Translations under genes and position numbers: made by a program | Notes under the pieces: model-generated | What the model was told of the DNA's origin: nothing | The model's database searches: none | The model's input: only the letters and a program-made list of their open reading frames with translations | Part shown: piece after piece, positions 48,447-56,900 of the stretch | How the letters are laid out: each line of letters starts with the position of its first letter | Position numbering within the stretch: position 1 is the stretch's first letter | Source of the DNA: Macrolepiota albuminosa | Lineage: Eukaryota; Basidiomycota; Agaricomycetes; Agaricales; Agaricaceae | Reading direction: 5' to 3' | Length of the DNA: 64,000 nt | Assembly (NCBI GenBank): GCA_027475525.1 | Contig: JAMWFC010000049.1 | Span: 497,297 to 561,296, forward strand

Positions 48447-48982
48447 CACTGCTGGCAGCGGAAGCTAAGTTATAACATATATCTAATAGCAATATGTGAG
48501 AAGAGAATTGACTCAATCAGAGAGCCCCTGAGAGAGTTGATTTGAGAGTCACTAGTGACTCAATGGCAACACAAGTAGAGAGACAATGTTTCCATGACAT
48601 TTTATCTTTGAAAAATGAAATGTATTTTTTTTCTCATATATTGCCCTAAGAAAAAGAATAAAAGTATCTAAAAGAAAAATTCAAAGAAAGAGATTAAATT
48701 CTTCCAAGCCTAGTTCTATAAAAAATATAATTTCTATATCTTTGAGCAACATAGAAAGAACAATTATAAACATTTCCAGTATGTTTACACTGGCAAAAAT
48801 ATGGTAAAAATATGAATATGTGATATTATAATAGAAAACAGTCAGAAAATAGGTGAAGTTTTTCTCAACTTTTATACTAAGAAAATGCTTATGTATTTCT
48901 CAAGGGAACATGTCATAGAAGTTGCATAACATGTTTTTTTTTAAAAATTTTCCAAAGGAAACAGCTTCTGCTGCCAGCAGTG
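48447..48982. mobile_element. 536-bp CACTG-terminated element
   Basis: The left end CACTGCTGGCAGCGGAAGC and right end …GCTTCTGCTGCCAGCAGTG form terminal inverted repeats that match the termini of the 203-bp element at 47230. Flanking trinucleotides are AAT on both sides. The interior is AT-rich and non-coding. It is likely a longer non-autonomous member of the same CACTA-like family. Confidence 0.6.
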
Positions 48983-49818
48983 AATCAGAAAGTATTGTGA
49001 TTAATCTGTCACAATTTTCTTTGAATATTTTAATGCAAAAAATTTAGAAAGAAATTAAATGTAATAATACATTACTTTGTTTTGAAACATGCAAAAATAA
49101 ATCAAATAATCTGGACCATGTGCTTTAAAATATATAAAAGGAAAAGAAGTGTACCATGAAGATTTCTCCATTTTATAAGATAGAAATTTGGACATGTTTT
49201 GACAAACAAAGCATTAGTCTATAACAACCATAAAACTGCATATGTAACAAAATCAGCGAATAGCGACAATCCAAGCTTATTATACATACTCAAACTGCAG
49301 TTAAAGCTGCAAATACCATCAAAATAACTTACTAAGTAGTAGATCAGGTCTAAACAATATTTGGCTCCCCATTTTCTTCTCTATCTCATTTAGCCTTTTC
49401 TATATGCACATTCTCATGATTGATAGCATGAATGCTTGTTAGATGCAATAGAATCTTCTTGCTGTTTATAAGCTCTTGCTTTTCATCAAAACTCTCCAGC
49501 TCAGCCACTTCTCCACCACCATTACTATTTTATTTACAGGTCAATGGGAAGCAGGAATAAAAGATATTTCAAGATTTTATTCTGATTGTTTTGATAAATC
49601 TAATTTTCTGAGAGGAAAATAGTCAGGCATACTAAAAACACTCCATCAAAAGTCTGTTAAGAGTCATGTGTAATTAATAGTAATATATTGACTCTGAGTT
49701 GTCACATCTTGGTATTTACAGATCTATTATTTATCTGTTTCACCATCTTCTAAATTATTTTAAAATCTTTGCTATTTCAGCATCTTATTCTGCTCCTGTT
49801 TGAGTATCTATATAACAA

Positions 49819-49923
49819 GCTACGATTCGTGCCTTCGGCACGAATTTCGTAGCTCGTTGGGGGCTTCGCCCCCAAACCCCCCCCAACTAAGCCTCCACCC
49901 TAACCTCACTTTGTTCGGTTAGG
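49819..49923. repeat. Cluster of three short hairpins with TTC loops
   Basis: Consecutive inverted repeats: AGCTACGATTCGTGCC-TTC-GGCACGAA… (49819-49854), TTGGGGGC-TTC-GCCCCCAA (49858-49875), and CCTAACC…GGTTAGG (49898-49923). The last has the same plan as the stem inside each 60-bp satellite unit that follows. The cluster marks the sharp boundary from AT-rich DNA to satellite. Confidence 0.8.
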
Positions 49924-49944
49924 GCTCCAAGTATGTATAGAGAA

Positions 49945-49996
49945 CTCAGTGCTTAATCCCAGCCTCAACCTCACTTCGTTCGGTTAAGGCCTCGGT
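49945..49996 (+). repeat. 60-bp satellite, left remnant beside the retrotransposon
   Basis: The sequence from about 49945 (AACTCAGTGCTTAATCCCAG…) to the retrotransposon edge is a near-complete copy of the 60-bp satellite unit found after 62815. The element therefore inserted into the satellite array; the last five bases, TCGGT, are the target site. Confidence 0.85.
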
Positions 49997-50939
49997 GATG
50001 ACGCCCAAAGTTTGGTCAGCAACAAATGTAACAATTGTGTTACCGTACCAAGAGTGTGCGTTGGGCACGCTATAAGTGATTTGAGGAGTCCTGGGCAGGT
50101 CCCAGAGAACACGTCTGTGAAAAAGGAGAAAAGTCGGTAATGGAGTCGGCAAGTGTAAAGCGCTAAGGTAAAGCGCCTAGGAAAGAGCAGTAAGCGAACA
50201 CAGCAAAGGTAAGCGGCAAGAGCACGATAAGCTTAGCGAAGTCTAAGCGTCGATAATGCCTGCCGTAGTTGCAAGGCGCGAGTATGTCGAGTATTGGCGA
50301 ACGTCTGCAACTGCCGATGAGTTTGACGTTGCTGATCGTAGCGTAAATGAGCTCTTGAGCGTAAGGGAGACTGAGGAAAGGGGAGTAGTAAACTCTGGTC
50401 TATTGTTCTCTGATGATCATTGTACAAGTCGGTAAGTACTTTTATACTACAAAGAGTTCGCCGTCGCCAGTGGTCAAAGAGCGGTAAACTAGAAAATTTC
50501 ATAGGGGTAGCTCCAACAGTTTCAGATCCCTGCCGTCCATTCAAGACCCTTAGCGCCACCAGGCGGCAGATCGCGGTGCTAAACCATCAGTCCATCACCC
50601 TTCTGTCTGTCCAAAAAGCTAAACGATGCCAGGTGCCAAATCGAAGCGCTAAGCGGTGTCGGACGCCAAGGTCAAACGCCAAGCTGTCCGTCAGTTTTTG
50701 ATAGATGATCAGGCTTCTTGCTAAGCGCTGTCGTCAGTGACTGATGCCATCTGTCAGTTGTCATTCTTGCTGCCGTCGGCGCTATCATTGATCGGATCTG
50801 CTTCTTGCCATGTCCGGCCATCGGGAATGGCTTAAAATAGGTAGAACGCGTGCGCTAAGTTTGGAACGAGTGCGGCAAGGTTTCCGGAGCCGGTGCCGAG
50901 CCTGCCGTTGATGCGCCTAACCTGTATAGGGTCCTATCA
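49997..50939 (-). repeat. 3' LTR of the Gypsy element
   Basis: 943 bp, equal in length to the LTR at 61867-62809. In element orientation it starts TGATAGGACCC and ends …GGCGTCATC. About a dozen substitutions separate the two LTRs, all CpG transitions. CGGYAA-type hexamers occur about seven times on both strands. Confidence 0.93.
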
Positions 50940-50950
50940 TCTCCCCCCAA
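50940..50950 (-). other. Polypurine tract
   Basis: In element orientation TTGGGGGGAGA lies directly before the 3' LTR. Its position and purine content fit the plus-strand primer site. Confidence 0.8.
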
Positions 50951-51108
50951 CTGAAAAATTGACTGTCCTCAGTCACCAAATAAGGCTACCGTTACCGCTT
51001 TTGTGACCAGTGGTCCGTGCGTTCTTGAGATTTGGTTTATAGTCCTGGCGCATGAGTGTGGACTTCGTTTCTTCTCCCCATTTTTACCTGGCGCTCAATA
51101 ATATTAAA

Positions 51109-53504
51109 ATGTCTTTCCGCATTCCAACTCCGCCCCCCGTTCCCTCTCGCGAGGCTCAAGACGCTGCCTCTTCCTATATCGCCAAGGCCAACAACTTTAT
51201 CAAGCGCATCGAGGGTGTGGGCGCGGAGGCGCCTTCAAACTTGGTGATCGCGGTAATGAAGTTGTTGGAGCGCTGGTACGAAGTTCGTGTCCTTGGCGTA
51301 GGCTGGGACAAGGAGATCGAAGTGCGGGAGTGGTGCCGAGCGCGGTACGTTGATAATCTGGGGTCTGAGTGGCTGGGTCCCTTCTCTCGCTTTGTAAGTT
51401 TTTATGATTGCTTGCCGCGTCGCTAGCTAACTGATTCCCTAGGCGCCTCCTCCCGTTCCAACCATTGAGGACGAACTGGAGGACATCCTCTCTGGCGCCT
51501 TGCCAATGACGGTAAGCGCGCCAGCGCCTGAGTGAGTATCTCTAACTGTAATTTCTAACTTAGCTGTGGTCTGATCTATCTCCTCACAGCAAGCAAGAGG
51601 TGTTGGCGCCTCTCGCCAACCTGCAGGTCGATGCAGAGATGGCGGCAATTCGCGAGAGTGTGCTGGAAGAGGCCTCCCGTGACGCCAAGGAGAGGACCAA
51701 GGCGTTGGAGGAGCGAGAGGTCGTTGGCGAGTCTCTGGTTGTCAGCGAGAGGTCGCCAATTGCCAGGAGGCAGGTGTCTGGTGGAAAGGATTCCCGCGCC
51801 GGTAGTGCCCAAAGCCCAGCACTGCCGGCAAGCAAATCGGGCTCTCCGGTCAAGCCTGGCAAGACATTGAAAAAGAAGGTAAGTTCGTGCGTTGTTACCG
51901 CTGGCGCCTATCGCTTATCCCATTCTAAGTCTCGCAAGGCTGCTGCCCCTCGTTACACGGTAAGCTCGTTACGCCAAGGTACTTCTTCTGCTAACTAACT
52001 GGTTGGCAGGCGCCAACGCAAACCTCCTTTAGCAATGCAGAGCTGAAGGGTTTGTTGGTGGCACGACGAGATGAGGCGGTTTTGGACGAAGGAATGGAGG
52101 CGGGAGTGGTCTTGCCGGAGATGAAGGACAAGAAGATGGCAAGCCCAGCGGTACGACGAGAGTTCAAGGATTCTCAAGGAGCGGTAAGTACTTTGACTTT
52201 CCTTACCGCTCATGCTAACAGTCTTATAGTGCGACAAGTGCTGGGCCGACAACGACCCAGAGGGGTGTTGGTACCCCACTGGTGGCCAGCCCTGCTACCG
52301 ATGCGGTACGCTGAAGAGGGCGTGCACTCTGGACAGCACTAAGAGTTGTGAACGCGGTGGAGCTCCCGACACGGTAGTGGAGCGCACTTTCAAGCGTGCC
52401 ATACTCGTCAGGAGGGCGCGGGAGTTCGTCGAAGAGGAGAGGAAGAAGCAGGCCGCTGGCGATGTGGCCGCTATTAGCAAGAGTTCCCTGGCGCTGCCAA
52501 CGCGTCAAGGGGACGAAAACAAAACTGTTGGCAACCGTGGCGCCGGCGAGCGCCAAGGGACCACGGTCCCTTCAAAACGACAAGTCTCCTCGCCCGCCAA
52601 AGGGAAGGGCAAGGCTAAGCAGGCACGGGTAGAGTCTCCTCCCTCTGCCCCCGAAGACGTAGAGATGGAGGAGTTGGAGAAGGCGCTTGCCGCCAGTCGC
52701 TTACCGCCAAGGGATACTGAAGCCGGGCCCAGCAAGTTGCTTTCCCCCATTCACTTGAGAGGGGCTTCTCTGCCGGCCGCCGACAAGGACGACGCAGTAA
52801 TGGACCCGCCGCCAAGGGAAGAGCCTCAGGAGGCGGCACTGACGGCAGTGACAACAAGGGGAGAGGGAAGCCCTGTGGCTATGGCTGGTGACGAGGACGC
52901 AGAGGGGGAGCCAGACGAGACCTTGGCGACCCAGCGCAAAGGTGACGAGGAAGAGGCCCCCGCCAAGGAGGCGGTAGCGGGAGAAGGGGAGGGAGCGGCA
53001 GGAGTTGCCAGGGAGGAGCCAGAGTGGCACTGGCTACCTCCCTACGGTAACGTTGCCCCCTGGGACGTCTCTGACCCCGAGGACGTTGCCAGACTGGAGC
53101 CCAGGTGCCCTGTCATCGCCAGGGTTAGTCCTGCCTGGACCCCTCAGCCAGAGCCGACGGTCACTGGCAACGCTTTCCAGTGGCTGGGGCAGGATCTCGT
53201 TTACCCGGTCATAGCGCTAAATCCTCGCGAGATGCTGGAGCGGTATTCGAGGCGAGCGGCAACGATGGAGGCCACAATGAGTCGGGAGCGGGAACGAGTC
53301 CGAGGGCAGCTAATGGCGCTAAGGCTGCGCTACTCCAACCTTGGTCGCAGCCTTCGCGTTCTCCGCGACTACCAGGACGACTGCCAAGCCGCCATGGATT
53401 GGCAGACCGCCAATAATATCTTGCCGGGCGACCTCCTACCTCTGCGCGACTCTTCTTTGCCGGTATCGGATAGTTCCCTGCCGTTGGACGACGATAGCAA
53501 TTGA
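51109..53504 (+). CDS. Accessory gene of the retrotransposon, Zn2Cys6-like cysteine cluster protein
   Basis: Six exons on the strand opposite to gag-pol: 51109-51393, 51443-51531, 51590-51878, 51930-51959, 52010-52183, 52230-53504. All joins keep frame, donors are GTAAGT/GTAAGC/GTGAGT, and no stop interrupts the roughly 713-codon product. The N-terminal part (MSFRIPTPPPVPSREAQDAA…, …FIKRIEGVGAEAPSNLVIAV…) is helical and conserved-looking. Exon 6 begins with a cluster C-X2-C-X8-C-X8-C-X2-C-X6-C (CDKC … CYRCGTLKRAC), close to the fungal binuclear zinc pattern. A long Ala/Glu/Pro-rich disordered region follows, then a C-terminal helix …ATMEATMSRERERVRGQLMA…. It lies tail to tail with pol and must use its own promoter near the 3' LTR. 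DNA binding is inferred from the cluster alone. Confidence 0.82.
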
Positions 53505-53927
53505 GCGGACCTTAGCGTAGACAGGCCGCTTGTGTAAATATTTTATTTTCGTTACCGCCGTTTATATACTTTTTGCCGTTTCGTTTTGAAGTGAAAGAGG
53601 ATAAGTCCCATAATCTAAGTTAGCACCACAGCACAGAGTCAAGAAAGCACAGAGAGAGCAAGCGGCAAGTATTCTAAAGTAGGTTTTAGCAAGAGGAGTT
53701 GTAGGTGAGGGACTTAGACAAAATTTGAGGAAAAAGGGAACACTCAGTAAATCATCATGGCGAAAAACCCTTGGCAAGAGTTGCGCAGAGCGCTAAGCGT
53801 TGGCGACCCGCTAGCGCTGCGACTTGACTATGTAAGAAAATGTCTGTGGATATAGTACAGTAAGTATCGGCAAGAAGGATAAGTAAGGTAAGTAATAGAA
53901 AGAAAGAGCTTATCAATATAGTCTTTT
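53505..53927. other. Spacer between accessory gene and pol
   Basis: Non-coding 423 bp between two converging stop codons. It contains TTACCG, TTGCCG and two CGGCAA motifs, a density well above chance. Confidence 0.7.
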
Positions 53928-56900
53928 CTAATCATTTTCTTCTTCTTCCACTAGAGTCGGCAAGTCATCATCGTCTAGTAATTCGGTTTCTTCAAGTTCT
54001 CTCAGCTTGGCGGTGTCGATATCTAGCGCTTCAAGCGGCAAGTCAATGTGTTCTCTGGCGAGATACGGCAATAGGCGAAAGGCGGCAACAGGTCGATGCA
54101 GTACTGAACCATCTAATTCACAGAGCACGTAAGCGCCTCCACGGTTACGAGAGATAACTACCAAAGGTCCCAAATAGCGCGGGCGCATTTTCTTATTGTA
54201 TGATGTTTCAATTTTTGAGTTGCGCATAATCACTAGCGCTCCTCTCGGGAAGTTGTAATCTTTGATGGTAGCGCTGATAACGCCAACTGTGGTTGGGTGC
54301 GCTGGACGTATATGCAGTACAACGCCGTCTCCAGCGCTTGGCGTACGTAGTTGTGAGGAGTCCTGACAGGGTCCCGGTGTGCTCGAGTGGAGGTAGTAAA
54401 ACGATGCGCTAGATTGTAGCGCTTCGGGGGCTACCTGGCAGACGGTTAGTGTCGTGGTTTAGGCAAAGATATTGGAGAAAAGACGAGTAGCGCAGCGTAT
54501 TGTGCCCGTAAGTGGCACCGTAAACGATGAAGACGAGATAGACGGAGCTAGCGCCCGACTTAGTGACGAAGTCGGAGGAGGCTAGCGCGAGTTGAACGCT
54601 AAGTGTAACTGTGTGTTCGAGGGGTTACGATTCGTTGTTATATACATGAAAAGTAGCTATTTTATATACAGTGCGCTACCATGTTTGCCAAGATACAAGT
54701 CCATCTGCGGCGCCTCTCCTCGTGGTTTACTCTAACGGCGACCTGTCAACGGCGACCTTGTGCACATGGCTGACGGCGACCAACGGCGTTATGACCCACG
54801 GCGACCTGCGGTGACTCTATATTGACTTAGAGTTGTACGAGTCTGTTCACTTTTCTATAACTCCGATTGGCCAGGCCGTTCCGGGGTATGGTCGGAAAAT
54901 CCTCGACAGACGCCGTGAGCGCTAATGTCAGCGCTACTCATTGTATTAGTTCCTGTCCGGTCCAGATGTCGGATTTAAGTATATCCAGTGCCGCCGTCAT
55001 TGATCCCTTTAGACTTCTGATTGAAGTGCCTCGTCCAATGGCGGCGCCTGCTGCTGGCTCCTTCTGGAAGTGATCGGGGTTTAGTTATAGTCCTCTCCCG
55101 CCGTTGTGTTAGCGCTATACGTTATGAGCCTCCTTCGTCCTTGGGCTAGGTGAAAGGAGTGCGCTGTAGGCCTGGTAGCTAGGGGTTAGGATAAGTTTCC
55201 ACATCCTGTAGTAATTTGCCAGAGCTAGAGCTGCTCTATATTCCCAACTGGTCGCTAGAGTCCTGAATACGTCAAGTGTCGGTTGGCCTATAATGTCCCT
55301 TGATGCGCTCAGTCCGAGTAGAAGCCTATCAGCGCTATGCTCGGTCTCGAATCGTAGGGCTGCTTGGCGACGTGCGCTAAAGACTACCTCGTGGAGTCGC
55401 TCTAAATCTTCTTTCCTTCGCTGGAGATCAATAGCTCGTCTGGCGATAAGGTCGGTAGTCGCTAAGATACTGTTGGGGGCTGGCTGAAGGTAGGTCGCTT
55501 CTATAATGTCGGCAGGGAGTAACGGATGGGTGCCAGTAGCCGGATACTGTTGGGGGCTGGCTGAAGGTAGGTCGCTTCTATAATGTCGGCAGGGAGTAAC
55601 GGATGGGTGCCAGTAGCCGCATAATAGGGAGAACAACCCATGCGCTTACGAATGGTAACTCTTTCCCAGGGAGTAACGGATGGGTGCCAGTAGCCGCATA
55701 ATAGGGAGAACAACCCATGCGCTTACGAATGGTAACTCTTTCCGACCAAAACACTGAATACGTTGCCTCACTCCAACGAGACTCGTCGCCATCGACCGCC
55801 TTGAAGAGCGCTTGCCGAACGTCAAAGTGTGGTCTCTCTACCAGGCCATTGGCGCGCTTGTTGTAGCCAGATACTCGAATGTGATGGATATTGTATTTCT
55901 TGGCGAGGTAAGTTAGCGCTTTGATAATGGGCGCACCGTTATCCGTGACGATTTCTCTTAGCGCTCTCCAACGGCAGATGACGTCTTCAAATAGCCACTT
56001 GGCGACCGCCTCGGTATTTTCTCTTTGGAGCATTCGAAATTCAGGCCAGTGGATTAGCGAGCAACGACCTTGAATGATGTACTTGTAGCGACCAGATTTG
56101 GGCATGTGCATGGTATTGACGTAGATTTTGCTGAAGAGGGGAGCTGGCGTTGCAACGGTTGGCGGGATGAGCACTTGGGCATGTGCATGGTATTGACGTA
56201 GATTTTGCTGAAGAGGGGAGCTGGCGTTGCAACGGTTGGCGGGATGAGCACTTGGCGCGTTTGCTGAATTTGGCAGAGGTGGCAAGTCCTGATGTACCAG
56301 GCGATGTCGGCACTAGCGTGTGGCCACCAGAATCGTTCTAACAGAGAAGCTCGGGTAGCGTACAGACCTCTATGTCCTAGCTCGTCATGCATGGCGCGCA
56401 AGACTCGTAAGCGACTTTCTGGCTTGATGATCAGCTTGTGAGCGCCATCTCGATGTCGTCGCCAAAGTCGGTTGTCGGTAAAGAAGAAGCGGGTAGCATA
56501 GCGGATAAATTTCGCGTATTGTTCGTCGGTAAGGTCTGGGGGTCGCTTAAGGTCTCGTATCCATTGTTCAACTTTTAGCAAGCGACTGTCTTCCGCCATT
56601 GCCTTGGCGGATCGGGGAACGGCATCGTAGGTCAGGTTTTTGCTGTCTTTTCTTAGCGGATGGGGTTCCTGTACGACTTTTACTGGAGGCGAGTTTTGAC
56701 TGAAAATGCTTGCCGTATAGAACGTGAGGGGTGCGCTAAAGGTTTCAGGGCGGTAAGGGACAATGGGATGTAGAAGGATACTAGTAGGCTGTTGCCGTCG
56801 TAGTAGGGAGATTGGCTGTTGTATAAGGTGCATGAAACCATGTAATCGGTCGATCCAGTCCTCGAAATCGCTATCAGCTTGTGGGTCCACTGCCAGGTCG

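Larger units (their letters stand above)
46980..49810. other. AT-rich gene-free block
   Basis: About 2.8 kb with long A and T runs and AT content far above the flanking genes. No open frame has protein-like composition, and no organellar rRNA, tRNA or respiratory gene could be recognised. It contains two CACTG-terminated inverted-repeat elements and a diverged 264-bp tandem duplication. It ends abruptly at a hairpin-rich, GC-richer boundary at 49819 followed by satellite sequence. Confidence 0.75.

Noticed and set aside
46980..49810. AT-rich block as a nuclear copy of mitochondrial DNA
   Set aside because: No rRNA, tRNA, cox, cob or nad segment could be recognised; it contains nuclear-type inverted-repeat elements.
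49996..50000. TG…CA ends with the target duplication taken as CTCGG / TTGGT
   Set aside because: Moving the edge by one base gives TCGGT / TTGGT, explained by one CpG transition and consistent with the solo LTR's GCGCT pair.
50233..50559. Identical 108-codon frames in both LTRs (50233-50559 and 62103-62429)
   Set aside because: They are duplicated only because the LTRs are; composition is Leu/Arg/Gln low-information and LTRs seldom code. Conservation in other families would be needed to revive this.
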